The notes under the pieces are model-generated. The model saw only the letters and a list, made by a program, of their open reading frames with translations. It made no database searches and was not told the origin of the DNA. A DNA stretch of 64,000 nt from Streptomyces xiamenensis (GTDB taxonomy: Bacteria > Actinomycetota > Actinomycetes > Streptomycetales > Streptomycetaceae). Position numbers and translations under genes: made by a program. This document shows, one piece after another, positions 45,603 to 54,566 of this stretch. Position 1 is the stretch's first letter. Each line of letters opens with the position of its first letter. The stretch is from positions 1,364,001-1,428,000 of the forward strand of contig NZ_CP009922.3 of the NCBI RefSeq assembly GCF_000993785.3, given 5' to 3'.

Positions 45603-46433
45603 ATGCCGAATCTGCGGAGTCTGGAGATCATCGACAGCTGGCCGGTGCCGTCAGCGGCGGCGGCCGTGGTGCTGGCGGACGGGCGGGTGGCGGGGGTGCG
45701 CGGCCCGGCCGGTCAGCGGTTCGCGCTGGCGTCGGTGACCAAGCCGCTGGCGGCGTACGCGGTGCTGGTGGCGGTCGAGGAGGGTGCGACGGAGCTGGAC
45801 GAGCCGGCCGGTCCGCCCGGGTCGACCGTGCGGCATCTGCTGGCGCACACCTCGGGTCTCGCGTTCGACGAGCACCGGGTGATGGCGGAGCCGGGCACCC
45901 GGCGGCTGTACTCGAACGCCGGGTTCGAGGTGCTGGGCGAGCATCTCACCAAGGCGACGGGGATGCCGTTCGCGGACTATCTGCGCGAGGCGGTGCTGGA
46001 GCCACTGGGGATGGCGTCGACGGAGCTGGCGGGCTCGCCGGCCAAGGACGGTGTCTCGACGGTGACCGATCTGGCGGCGTTCGCGGCCGAGTTGCAGGCG
46101 CCGCGGCTGCTGGCGCGCGAGACGCTGGACGAGGCGACCTCGGTGGTGTTCCCGGGGCTGAACGGAGTGCTGCCCGGTTATGGGCACCAGAAGCCCAATG
46201 ACTGGGGGCTCGGTTTCTCCCTCCGCGATCACAAGAGCCCGCACTGGACGGGTGCGGCGTCCTCGCCGCGTACCTTCGGGCACTTCGGGCAGTCGGGCAC
46301 CTTCCTGTGGGTGGACCCGGAGGCGGGCGCGGCGTGTGTGGCGCTGACGGACCGGGCGTTCGGCCCGTGGGCGGCGCAGGCGTGGCCGCCGTTCACGGAC
46401 GCGGTGCTGGCGGAGCTGGGCGCTTCGCGCTGA
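45603..46433 (+). CDS. Serine hydrolase (class C beta-lactamase/DD-peptidase fold)
   Basis: 276 residues from ATG 45603, which follows a TAGGGT box by seven bases (leaderless). The catalytic S44-V-T-K47 motif is in FALASVTKPLA, with YSN in RRLYSNAGFEVLGE as the second element and GHFGQSG near residue 240 as the third. There is no signal peptide, so it is a cytosolic esterase/peptidase-like enzyme rather than a secreted beta-lactamase. It diverges from the MerR/aldo-keto reductase operon. Substrate unknown. Confidence 0.88.
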   Translation: MPNLRSLEIIDSWPVPSAAAAVVLADGRVAGVRGPAGQRFALASVTKPLAAYAVLVAVEEGATELDEPAGPPGSTVRHLLAHTSGLAFDEHRVMAEPGTRRLYSNAGFEVLGEHLTKATGMPFADYLREAVLEPLGMASTELAGSPAKDGVSTVTDLAAFAAELQAPRLLARETLDEATSVVFPGLNGVLPGYGHQKPNDWGLGFSLRDHKSPHWTGAASSPRTFGHFGQSGTFLWVDPEAGAACVALTDRAFGPWAAQAWPPFTDAVLAELGASR

Positions 46434-46469
46434 GCGAGGCCCCGCCGGGCGGGCCCCGGAGGACAGCTT

Positions 46470-47900
46470 TTACGCCGCGGGGCCGCGTGGTGCCGTCGCG
46501 GCGTCGTCGGGCGGCGGCGTCGGCACGGTGCCGGTCGTGGACGCGGGTGCGGTCCCGGTCGGCGGCGGCGCCTCGGCCGGCTGTGGCTGCCGGCCGTGCA
46601 GGAACAGCAGGTTGAGCACGATCGCCGTGAGGCATCCGGCGCTGATGCCGCTGTCCATGATGGTCTGGAACCAGTGCGGGAACCCGTCGTAGACGCCGGG
46701 CACCCCGACCGGCAGCAGGCCGACGGCCACCGAGACGGCGACCACGGTCAGCGCGTGCCCGCCGCGTTCCCCGCCGAAGTCGACACCCGCCAGGGTGCGC
46801 AGTCCGCTCGCCGCGACCGTCCCGAACATCACCAGGCCCGCGCCGCCCAGCACCGGCGCCGGGATGGCGGCGACGACGGCGCCCAGTTTGGGCAGCAGCC
46901 CGAGCACCACCAGCATGGCGCCGGCCGCCGCGACCACCCAGCGGCTGCGGACCCGGGTGAGCGCGACCAGGCCCACGTTCTGGGCGTAGGCGGTGTAGGG
47001 GAAGGTGTTGAAGACGCCGCCGAGCACGGTGGACAGGCCGTCGGCCCGCAGCCCGTCGGCCAGCCGGCGCGGGTCGGGCCTGCGGCCCGTCAGCTCACCG
47101 ACGGCGATCAGGTCGCCGGTGGTCTCGGTCATGGTCACCAGGGCGACCACCAGCATGGAGACGATGGCGGCCAGCTGGAACTCGGGGGCGCCGAAGTGGA
47201 ACGGGGTGCTGACCCCGAGCCAGTCGGCCTCGCCGACCCCGGAGAAGTCGGCGAGGCCGAACGGCACGGCGACGCCCATGCCCACGGCGATGCCGCCCAG
47301 CACGGCGACCCGGCCCAGCAGCCCGGGGCCGAACCGCTGCAGGAGCAGCGTCACCGCCAGGACGCCGCCGGCCAGGCCCAGATGGCGCGGGTCGCCGAAG
47401 TCCTCGGCCCCGGCCCCGCCGGCCGCCCAGTTCCCGGCCACGGGCAGCAGGCTGAGCCCGATGACGAGGATGACCGTGCCGGTCACCAGGGGCGGGAAGA
47501 ACCGCAGCAGCCGGCCGAAGACCGGCGCGAGCAGCATGATGGCGATGCCGCACACGATCACCGAGCCGTAGATGGCGGGCAGTCCGCCGTCCTGGCCGAT
47601 GAGCACCATCGGGGTGACGGCGGCGAACGTGCAGCCCTGCATGATGGGCAGCCGGGCCCCGAACCGCCACCAGCCGACGCACTGGACGAGGGTGGCGACA
47701 CCGCAGATCAGCAGGTCGGCGGTGATGAGGTACGCCAGCTCGGCGGGTGAGAGCCCCAGGGCCCCGCCGACGATCAGCGGAACGGCCACGGCGCCCGCGT
47801 ACATGGCGAGCACGTGTTGCAGTCCGAACGCCACCAGGCGGGTGGGGCGCGGGACCTCGTCGACGGGATGGACCTGATCTTTCTCCCAAGCTCTGGCCAT
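46470..47900 (-). CDS. NCS2-family uracil/xanthine permease
   Basis: 476 residues from ATG 47900, six bases after a TACGGT box (leaderless). About 14 hydrophobic segments. Family blocks include FGLQHVLAMYAGAVAVPLIVG at the start (given as two overlapping motifs, FGLQHVLAMYAG and AVAVPLIVGGA), LPIMQGCTFAA, and the NCS2 signature region MTETTGDLIAVGE with catalytic acidic residues. The C-terminal tail is Pro/Thr/Ala-rich. It imports purine or pyrimidine bases with protons. An AACA-N3-TGTT dyad lies 22-32 bp upstream. Confidence 0.92.
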   Translation of the reverse strand: MARAWEKDQVHPVDEVPRPTRLVAFGLQHVLAMYAGAVAVPLIVGGALGLSPAELAYLITADLLICGVATLVQCVGWWRFGARLPIMQGCTFAAVTPMVLIGQDGGLPAIYGSVIVCGIAIMLLAPVFGRLLRFFPPLVTGTVILVIGLSLLPVAGNWAAGGAGAEDFGDPRHLGLAGGVLAVTLLLQRFGPGLLGRVAVLGGIAVGMGVAVPFGLADFSGVGEADWLGVSTPFHFGAPEFQLAAIVSMLVVALVTMTETTGDLIAVGELTGRRPDPRRLADGLRADGLSTVLGGVFNTFPYTAYAQNVGLVALTRVRSRWVVAAAGAMLVVLGLLPKLGAVVAAIPAPVLGGAGLVMFGTVAASGLRTLAGVDFGGERGGHALTVVAVSVAVGLLPVGVPGVYDGFPHWFQTIMDSGISAGCLTAIVLNLLFLHGRQPQPAEAPPPTGTAPASTTGTVPTPPPDDAATAPRGPAA

Positions 47901-47921
47901 AGCTGGACCGTAGGCGCCTTA

Positions 47922-47932
47922 AACAATCTGTT
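47922..47932. promoter_or_regulatory. AACAATCTGTT dyad upstream of nucleobase permease
   Basis: AACA-N3-TGTT symmetry within the only AT-rich stretch before the permease, upstream of its TACGGT -10 box. Candidate activator or repressor site. Confidence 0.4.
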
Positions 47933-48057
47933 GATATCACCGAGATTACCGCTGTGTGACCTCCGTCACCTTCCGGGAACCCCGGGACGCGGCCCGGCCG
48001 CCCGCCGGCCCGGCACCGTCCCCGCCCCGGTCATGCGGTACGTCGTGCGGCGTGCGG

Positions 48058-48744
48058 TCAGGGCGCCCCGTGACCGCCGTCGAACTCCCAGATCAGCACC
48101 TCGGCCCCCGCCGGCCCCGCCTCCGCCGTCAGCCCGGCGGCGTCCGTGATCCGGGCCGCGTCGGACGCCTCGCACACGGTGTCGCCCAGCCGAACCGACC
48201 CCGCCGTCACCACCAGATACACCCGGGGCGCCGGCGGCAGGGCGAGCCCCGCGCCCGCCGCCGGGCGGCACACCCGCAGCCGGGCACCCGCACCCGGCAC
48301 CTCGTACGGCTCGTCGAGCGGCACCGACCGCAGCACCGTGTACCGGGGCTCGCCGCCCGCCGTGCCGGGTTCCAGCCACATCTGCAGGAAACGCAGCGGC
48401 GCCGGGCCCGCGTTGCGCTCGGCGTGCCGGATGCCGGCGCCCGCCGACTGGTGCTGGAGGTCCCCCGGGCCCAGCGTGACCGTCCGGCCGGCCGCGTCCT
48501 GGTGCGTCAGCGTGCCCGCCAGCACCCAGCTCACCAGTTCCACGTCCCGGTGCGGGTGCTCGCCGAAGCCGCTGCCGGGCGCCAGCCGCTCCTCGTTGCA
48601 GGCGAGCAGCGGCCCGAACCGTACGTTGTCCGGGTCGTAGTGGCCGCCGAAGGAGAACGCGTACCGGCTGTCGATCCCCTCCCCCGGTTCCCCGCCCCGG
48701 TGGCGGTCGGCACCGCGCTGCACTCGCACCCGTTCGTCACCCAT
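48058..48744 (-). CDS. Pirin-family bicupin protein
   Basis: 228 residues from ATG 48744; a TACGGT box ends seven bases upstream (leaderless). The N-terminal cupin carries the pirin metal-site residues: GFGEHPHRDVELVSWVLAGT (split: GFGEHPHRD, VELVSWVLAG), LTHQDAAG, and GDLQHQSAGAGIRHAE. The C-terminal cupin is less conserved. Family members bind Fe or other metals and some are quercetin dioxygenases; the role here is unproven. It diverges from fasR by 73 bp. Confidence 0.9.
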   Translation of the reverse strand: MGDERVRVQRGADRHRGGEPGEGIDSRYAFSFGGHYDPDNVRFGPLLACNEERLAPGSGFGEHPHRDVELVSWVLAGTLTHQDAAGRTVTLGPGDLQHQSAGAGIRHAERNAGPAPLRFLQMWLEPGTAGGEPRYTVLRSVPLDEPYEVPGAGARLRVCRPAAGAGLALPPAPRVYLVVTAGSVRLGDTVCEASDAARITDAAGLTAEAGPAGAEVLIWEFDGGHGAP

Positions 48745-48817
48745 GGGCCCCACCGTATCCACCGCCCGCGGACCCCCGCCGGGAATGAGCGCCCGCCGGA
48801 TGAGGCAGGCTGGACCC

Positions 48818-49996
48818 GTGTCCGATGCCGATCAGAGTCACCCGCATGCCGCCACCGTCCGCCGCCTCGAACAATCCTCCGGGAAGCTGGCGGCGGCCGC
48901 GATCACCAGGATGGATCAGCAGCTTCCCTGGTACCGCGCGATGCCGCCGGAGAACCGGTCCTGGATCGGCCTGGTCGCCCAGGCCGGTATCGCGGCGTTC
49001 ACGGAGTGGTTCCGGCATCCCGAGACCCCGCAGGCCATCAGCACCGACGTGTTCGGCACCGCGCCGCGCGAGCTGACCCGGGCGATCACGCTGCGGCAGA
49101 CCGTCGAGATGGTCCGCACCACCATCGAGGTGGTCGAGACCGCCGTCGACGAGATCGCCGCCCCCGGCCAGGAAGAGGTGCTGCGGAGCGCCCTGCTGGT
49201 CTACGCCCGGGAGATCGCCTTCGCCACCGCCCAGGTGTACGCGCAGGCCGCGGAGGCGCGCGGCGCCTGGGACGCCCGGCTCGAATCCCTGGTCGTCAAC
49301 GCCGTGGTGTCCGGGGAAGCCGATGAGGGTGATCTTTCCCGGGCGGCGGCGCTGGGCTGGTCCTCGCCCGACCATGTGACGGTGCTGCTGGGCAGCGCGC
49401 CCAACGGGGACAGCGAACTGACGGTGGAGGCGATCCGGCGGGCCGCCCGCTATGCCAAGCTCCAGGTGCTGACCGGGGTGCTGGGCAAGCGCCTGGTCGT
49501 CATCACCGGCGGCAGCGACGATCCGCTGGCCGCCGCGAAGTCGCTGATCGGCCCCTTCGCCTCGGGCCCTGTGGTGGCCGGTCCGGTGGTCGGGGACCTG
49601 CGGGCGGCCACCCGCTCCGCGCAGGCCGCCGCCGCCGGGCTCCGGGCGTGCGCCGCCTGGCCGGACGCCCCGCGCCCCGTCCTGGCAGACGATCTGCTGC
49701 CGGAGCGCGCCATGGCGGGCGATCCGGTGGCCAGGACGCTTCTGGTGGAGGAGATCTACAGACCGCTCCAGCAGTCGGGGGCCGCGCTGCTGGAGACGCT
49801 GAGCGTGTATCTGGAGCAGGCCAGCTCGCTGGAGGGTGCGGCCAGAATGCTCTTTGTTCACCCCAACACCGTCCGCTACCGCCTGCGACGTGTGACCGAC
49901 GTCACCGGCTGGCCGCCGTCCGATGTCCGATCGGCCTTTACGCTGCGCATCGCGCTGATGCTCGGACGGCTCGCCGACGGGGAGCACCGGGTGTGA
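48818..49996 (+). CDS. fasR: FasR-type PucR-family regulator of fatty-acid synthesis genes
   Basis: 392 residues from GTG 48818; a CAGGCT box ends six bases upstream (leaderless type). The central GGDEF-like/PucR region is followed by the C-terminal PucR helix-turn-helix (LEGAARMLFVHPNTVRYRL). Its position immediately before fabD-fabH-acpP-fabF is that of FasR (SCO2386) in S. coelicolor, the activator of the cluster (established knowledge). Between it and fabD lie two inverted repeats that are candidate binding sites. Confidence 0.9.
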   Translation: MSDADQSHPHAATVRRLEQSSGKLAAAAITRMDQQLPWYRAMPPENRSWIGLVAQAGIAAFTEWFRHPETPQAISTDVFGTAPRELTRAITLRQTVEMVRTTIEVVETAVDEIAAPGQEEVLRSALLVYAREIAFATAQVYAQAAEARGAWDARLESLVVNAVVSGEADEGDLSRAAALGWSSPDHVTVLLGSAPNGDSELTVEAIRRAARYAKLQVLTGVLGKRLVVITGGSDDPLAAAKSLIGPFASGPVVAGPVVGDLRAATRSAQAAAAGLRACAAWPDAPRPVLADDLLPERAMAGDPVARTLLVEEIYRPLQQSGAALLETLSVYLEQASSLEGAARMLFVHPNTVRYRLRRVTDVTGWPPSDVRSAFTLRIALMLGRLADGEHRV

Positions 49997-50004
49997 CCGG
50001 TCGG

Positions 50005-50082
50005 GTGAGGCCCACCCCTTACCTTGTGGGGTCCTCACAACTCGATCAGCCGTTCTTCGTCCCCGTCCCCACCGGCGGGGAC
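50005..50082 (+). promoter_or_regulatory. fabD promoter region with two dyads
   Basis: The fasR-fabD gap contains an imperfect inverted repeat with outer arms GTGAGG (50005-50010) / CCTCAC (50033-50038) and inner CCCAC/GTGGGG. A second repeat is GTCCCC (50065-50070) / GGGGAC (50077-50082). Likely FasR operator and/or fasR terminator; which is which cannot be read directly. Confidence 0.5.
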
Positions 50083-50108
50083 ACCCTTGGCCAAGAGAGA
50101 GTGTGAGG

Positions 50109-51080
50109 GTGTTCGTACTCGTAGCTCCCGGCCAAGGCGCACAGGCGCCCGGCTTCTTGCGCCCCTGGCTCGATGTCCCCGGTGCCGCCGACCGGCTGAC
50201 GGCATGGTCGGACGCCATCGGCCTCGACCTGGTCCACTACGGCACGGACGCGGACGCGGACGAGATCCGCGACACGGCGGTGGCTCAGCCGCTGCTGGTC
50301 GCCGGTTCCCTGCTGTCCGCCCGCGCACTGCTGGGGGACACCCCGTACACCGGTGTCACGGCCGGCCACAGCGTCGGTGAGCTGGCGGCCGCGGCGATCG
50401 CCGGGGTGCTGAGCGACGAGGAGGCCATGACGCTGGTCCGCAAGCGCGGTCTGGCGATGGCCGAGGCGGCGGCCGTCACCGAGACCGGGATGTCGGCCGT
50501 GCTCGGCGGCGACCCGGAGGAGGTCGCGGCGAAGCTGGACGCGCTCGGCCTGACCCCGGCCAACAACAACGGCGGCGGCCAGATCGTGGCCGCCGGTACC
50601 CTGGAGCAGTTGGCGGCGCTGGCCGCCGACAAGCCGGCGAAGGCGCGGGTCATCCCCCTGAAGGTGGCCGGTGCCTTCCACACCGAGCACATGGCGTCCG
50701 CCGTGGCCGCCATGGACGAGGCGGCCCGGGACGTCAGCGTCGCCGACCCGGCCCCGGGGATCCAGTACGTGTCGAACGCCGACGGTGAGATCGTCACCAG
50801 CGGCAAGGAGATCGTCCGGCGCCTGGTCGCGCAGGTCTCCAGCCCGGTCCGCTGGGACCTGTGCACCGAGACCTTCCGGCGCCTGGAGGCGACCGCGCTG
50901 GTGGAGCTGTGCCCCGGCGGCACACTCGCGGGTCTGGCCAAGCGCAACCTCAAGGGTGTCGCCCAGCTGGCGATCAAGACCCCTGAGCAGCTGCCGGAGG
51001 CCCGCGACCTGCTCGCCGCGGCCGCGGGCGCGGCCGGCACCGGTTCCGGTGCCTCCGCCGCCGGCGCATCAAGCGAATAA
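50109..51080 (+). CDS. fabD: Malonyl-CoA:ACP transacylase
   Basis: 323 residues. GTG 50109 gives the family N-terminus MFVLVAPGQGAQ and is eight bases after AAGAGAG; a GTG at 50103 is too close to that site. The catalytic serine is S88 in TAGHSVGELAAAA, with H191 in GAFHTEHMA. NNNGGGQIVAAG is also typical. It loads malonyl groups from CoA onto AcpP in the cytosol, supplying FabH and FabF encoded downstream. First gene of the fab operon, 21 bp before fabH. Confidence 0.96.
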   Translation: MFVLVAPGQGAQAPGFLRPWLDVPGAADRLTAWSDAIGLDLVHYGTDADADEIRDTAVAQPLLVAGSLLSARALLGDTPYTGVTAGHSVGELAAAAIAGVLSDEEAMTLVRKRGLAMAEAAAVTETGMSAVLGGDPEEVAAKLDALGLTPANNNGGGQIVAAGTLEQLAALAADKPAKARVIPLKVAGAFHTEHMASAVAAMDEAARDVSVADPAPGIQYVSNADGEIVTSGKEIVRRLVAQVSSPVRWDLCTETFRRLEATALVELCPGGTLAGLAKRNLKGVAQLAIKTPEQLPEARDLLAAAAGAAGTGSGASAAGASSE

Positions 51081-51101
51081 GGCGAAGAGGAGCCACCGAG
51101 T

Positions 51102-52136
51102 ATGACCGCCACCATCAGTCCCGGCACGGGCGCGCCGCACGCGCGCATCCTCGGCGTCGGCGGCTACCGCCCGGCCCGCGTCGTACCGAACGAAGAGATC
51201 CTCAAGCACATCGACTCCTCCGACGAGTGGATCCGCTCGCGTTCGGGCATCGTCTCCCGGCACTGGGCGGGCGAGGACGAGACGGTCGCCTCGATGTCGC
51301 TGGACGCCGCGGGCAAGGCCATCGCGGATGCCGGGATCACCGCCGACCAGGTCGGCGCGGTGGTGGTGGCCACCGTCACCCACTTCATGCAGACCCCCTC
51401 CGTGGCGACCGAGATCGCCCACAAGCTGGGCACCGGCAACGCCGCCGCGTTCGACATCTCCGCCGCCTGCGCCGGGTTCGGCTACGGCCTGGCGGTCGGC
51501 AAGGGCCTGATCGTCTCCGGCAGCGCGCGGTACGTCGTGGTGATCGGTGTGGAGCGGCTGTCCGACCTCACCGACAAGGAGGACCGTTCGACGGCCTTCC
51601 TGTTCGGGGACGGCGCGGGCGCGGTCGTGCTCGGCCCCTCCGAGGAGCCCGCGATGGGCCCCACCGTGTGGGGTTCGGAGGGCGACAAGTCGGACGTCAT
51701 CGCGCAGACCGTGCCGTGGGACCGGTTCCGCATCGGTGACCTGAGCGAACTGCCGGTGGACTCGCAGGGCGAGGTGAAGTTCCCCGCGCTGCGCCAGGAG
51801 GGTCAGACGGTCTTCCGCTGGGCGGTGTTCGAGATGGCGAAGGTGGCCCAGCAGGCGCTGGACGCCGCCGGGATCACCGCCGATGACCTGGACGTCTTCA
51901 TCCCGCACCAGGCCAACATGCGGATCATCGACTCGATGGTGAAGACCTTGAAGCTGCCGGAGCACGTCGCGATCGCCCGCGACATCGAAACCACCGGCAA
52001 CACCTCGGCCGCCTCCATTCCGCTCGCGATGGAGCGGATGCTGGCGACCGGTCAGGCGAAGAGCGGGGACACCGCTCTCGTCATCGGCTTCGGGGCGGGT
52101 CTCGTGTACGCCGCGACGGTCGTTACTCTCCCCTAA
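51102..52136 (+). CDS. fabH: Beta-ketoacyl-ACP synthase III
   Basis: 344 residues from ATG 51102, with GAAGAGGAG upstream. The thiolase-fold triad is C123 (ISAACAGFGYG), H269 (FIPHQANMRII) and N300 (ETTGNTSAASIP). FabH condenses acyl-CoA starters with malonyl-AcpP and decides straight or branched chain synthesis; Streptomyces FabH prefers branched starters (established). Second gene of the cluster. Confidence 0.97.
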   Translation: MTATISPGTGAPHARILGVGGYRPARVVPNEEILKHIDSSDEWIRSRSGIVSRHWAGEDETVASMSLDAAGKAIADAGITADQVGAVVVATVTHFMQTPSVATEIAHKLGTGNAAAFDISAACAGFGYGLAVGKGLIVSGSARYVVVIGVERLSDLTDKEDRSTAFLFGDGAGAVVLGPSEEPAMGPTVWGSEGDKSDVIAQTVPWDRFRIGDLSELPVDSQGEVKFPALRQEGQTVFRWAVFEMAKVAQQALDAAGITADDLDVFIPHQANMRIIDSMVKTLKLPEHVAIARDIETTGNTSAASIPLAMERMLATGQAKSGDTALVIGFGAGLVYAATVVTLP

Positions 52137-52221
52137 GCACAACTGAGTCGGCACGGCGAGCGCCGGGCCGTTTCATCACCCAGATGCGGTACCCACCGCA
52201 GCACACTGAAGGAGCGCGGCA

Positions 52222-52470
52222 ATGGCTGCCACCAAGGAAGAGATCATCGCTGGTCTCGGTGAGATCGTGAACGAGATCGCCGGGATCCCCGAGGAGGACG
52301 TGCTCGAGGACAAGTCGTTCACCGACGACCTCGACGTCGACTCGCTGTCCATGGTCGAGGTTGTCGTGGCCGCCGAAGAGCGCTTCGACGTCAAGATCCC
52401 GGACGACGACGTCAAGGGCCTGAAGACCGTTGGTGACGCTGCCAACTACATCCTCACGCACCAGAGCTGA
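52222..52470 (+). CDS. acpP: Acyl carrier protein
   Basis: 82 residues from ATG 52222, with AAGGAG upstream. The phosphopantetheine site is S41 in DDLDVDSLSMVEVV. The overall acidic four-helix pattern and length match AcpP of fatty-acid synthesis. It carries growing acyl chains between FabD, FabH and FabF. It lies between fabH and fabF, as in other streptomycetes. Confidence 0.97.
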   Translation: MAATKEEIIAGLGEIVNEIAGIPEEDVLEDKSFTDDLDVDSLSMVEVVVAAEERFDVKIPDDDVKGLKTVGDAANYILTHQS

Positions 52471-52552
52471 CCTGATTCGGCGCATGTCGCCACCCAGCGG
52501 TGGCGCGGTACCCCTGTACCTCTGAACCCTTACTAGCGGATAGGAAAGTCCC

Positions 52553-53821
52553 GTGAACGCGACCAATCGAACGGTGGTTGTCACCGGCATCGGCGCAACC
52601 ACACCGCTGGGTGGCGACAGCGCGTCAACATGGGAGGCGCTGCTCGCCGGGAAGTCCGGCGCGCGCCCCCTGGAGCAGGAGTGGGCGGCGGATCTGCCCG
52701 TGCGGTTCGCGGCGACGGTTGCCGTGGACCCGTCCGAGGTGCTGCCCCGCCCGCTCGCCCGGCGTCTTGACCGCTCGGCGCAGCTCGCGCTGATCGCCAC
52801 CCGTGAGGCGTGGGCGGACGCGGGCTTCACCGGCAAGGCCGGCGAGGACGAGTCCGGGGTGATCCCCGAGCGCCTCGGCGCGGTGGTGGCCTCCGGCATC
52901 GGCGGTGTCATCACGCTGCTCGACCAGTACGACGTCCTGAAGGAGAAGGGCGCGCGGCGGGTCTCCCCGCACACCGTGCCCATGCTCATGCCGAACAGCC
53001 CGACCGCGAACGTCGGTCTGGAGATCGGTGCCCGGGCGGGGGTGCACGCGCCGGTGAGCGCCTGCGCGTCCGGTTCGGAGGCGGTGGGTTACGCGGTGGA
53101 GATGATCCGCAGCGGGCGCGCCGACGTGGTGGTCGCGGGCGGTACGGAGGCGTGCGTCCACCCGCTTCCGATCGCGGCGTTCGCCAGCATGATGGCGATG
53201 AGCAAGAACAACGAGGACCCGCAGTCCGCTTCGCGCCCCTACGACACGGCGCGGGACGGTTTTGTGATGGGCGAGGGCTCGGGCGTGGTGGTTCTGGAGT
53301 CCGCCGAGCACGCCGAGCGCCGTGGCGCGCGGGTGTACTGCGAGGTCATCGGCCAGGGCCTGTCGGCCGACAGCCACCACATCGCGCAGCCCGAGCCGAC
53401 CGGCCGGGGGATCGCGGCGGCGCTGGAGCACCTCCAGGAGACGACGGACTTCGATCCGAAGGAACTGGCCCACGTCAACGCGCACGCCACCTCGACGCCG
53501 CAGGGCGACGTCGCGGAGATCAAGGCGATGCGCAAGGTGCTGGGCGAGGACCTGGACCACGCGGCCATCTCGGCGACCAAGTCGATGACCGGTCATCTGC
53601 TCGGTGGCGCGGGCGGCGTGGAGACGGTGGCCACCGTCCTGGCGCTGCACAACCGGCTGGCTCCGGCCACGCTCAACCTGGACGAGGTGGACCCGGAGGT
53701 GGCGGACGCCGACATCGTCCGCGGCGCTCCCCGGGAACTGCCGCAGGGCCGGATCGCCGCGCTGAACAACTCGTTCGGCTTCGGCGGCCACAACGTGGTG
53801 CTCGCACTGCGCTCGAACTGA
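52553..53821 (+). CDS. fabF: Beta-ketoacyl-ACP synthase II
   Basis: 422 residues from GTG 52553, with AGGAAAG upstream. Catalytic residues: C171 (SACASGSEAVG), H311 (VNAHATSTPQGD), K343 and H348 (ATKSMTGHLLG). The terminal NNSFGFGGHN loop is present. It elongates acyl-AcpP by two carbons. Last gene of the cluster, closed by an unusually strong terminator 53 bp downstream. Confidence 0.97.
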   Translation: MNATNRTVVVTGIGATTPLGGDSASTWEALLAGKSGARPLEQEWAADLPVRFAATVAVDPSEVLPRPLARRLDRSAQLALIATREAWADAGFTGKAGEDESGVIPERLGAVVASGIGGVITLLDQYDVLKEKGARRVSPHTVPMLMPNSPTANVGLEIGARAGVHAPVSACASGSEAVGYAVEMIRSGRADVVVAGGTEACVHPLPIAAFASMMAMSKNNEDPQSASRPYDTARDGFVMGEGSGVVVLESAEHAERRGARVYCEVIGQGLSADSHHIAQPEPTGRGIAAALEHLQETTDFDPKELAHVNAHATSTPQGDVAEIKAMRKVLGEDLDHAAISATKSMTGHLLGGAGGVETVATVLALHNRLAPATLNLDEVDPEVADADIVRGAPRELPQGRIAALNNSFGFGGHNVVLALRSN

Positions 53822-53873
53822 TCGTCGGCCCTCGCTCGCGGGTCCAGGACACGCGACGCGGGGCACGGCGTAC

Positions 53874-53913
53874 GAAGGCCGCCCGCCCGGGGTTTCCCGG
53901 GCGGGCGGCCTTC
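53874..53913 (+). terminator. Very strong stem-loop terminator of the fab operon
   Basis: Perfect 18-bp arms (53874-53891 and 53896-53913, starting GAAGGCCGCC and ending GGCGGCCTTC) around a GTTT loop. The outer GAAGG/CCTTC makes it work from either strand; the LysE-type gene ends 50 bp further on the opposite strand. Confidence 0.9.
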
Positions 53914-53963
53914 TGTCACGCTCCGGGGGCGCCATGGTTTCCGGGGCGCCGCGGGGAGCCGGG

Positions 53964-54566
53964 TCACCAGCCGACCAGCCCTCGCACCCCGAGCACGATG
54001 AGCACCCCGCCGGTGACCCGGCCGACCGCCCCGCGCACCCGCGCGCTCTCCAGGTAGGGGGCGGCCCGCCGCATCAGCAGCGCCCAGCCCAGCAGCCACA
54101 GGCCGACCATCACCACCTGCACGGTGGCCAGCGCGAGGATCTGACCCCCCAGCGGTCGGTCGGTCGTGACGAACTGCGGCACCAGCGTGAGGAAGACCGA
54201 GGCCGCCTTGGGGTTGAGGAGATTGGCGAACAGCGCCTGCGGGTAGGCGGAGTTCCACCGCACCCGGCCGCCACCGGCCGCAGCGGGCACGGCGCGGGTG
54301 GCCGACCACCACGTCCACGCCCCCAGCCCGGCGAGGTAGCAGGCGCCGGCGATCCTGACCACGGTGAACGCCGCCTCCGAGCGCATCACCAGGGCCGCCA
54401 GACCGGCCACGGCGAGCGAGGCATGGACGTACAGCCCGGTGGCCGTCCCCAGGATCACCGGCAGCGCCCGCCGCCGGCCGCCCTCGGTGACATGCCGGAT
54501 GAGCAGCGCCAGGCTGGCTCCGGGCGTGATGACCAGCGGGAGGATCGCCAGCGCGAACCCCGTCAC
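53964..54566 (-). CDS. LysE-family translocator (amino-acid/metabolite exporter)
   Basis: 200 residues from GTG 54566, overlapping the metallophosphoesterase stop (GTGA). Six hydrophobic helices. Family features are ILPLVITPGASLALLIRHV at the N-terminus and NLLNPKAASVFLTLVPQFV in the middle (the conserved NPKA/F motif). LysE proteins export amino acids or homoserine-type compounds. Coupled to the metallophosphoesterase upstream; substrate unknown. Confidence 0.88.
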   Translation of the reverse strand: MTGFALAILPLVITPGASLALLIRHVTEGGRRRALPVILGTATGLYVHASLAVAGLAALVMRSEAAFTVVRIAGACYLAGLGAWTWWSATRAVPAAAGGGRVRWNSAYPQALFANLLNPKAASVFLTLVPQFVTTDRPLGGQILALATVQVVMVGLWLLGWALLMRRAAPYLESARVRGAVGRVTGGVLIVLGVRGLVGW

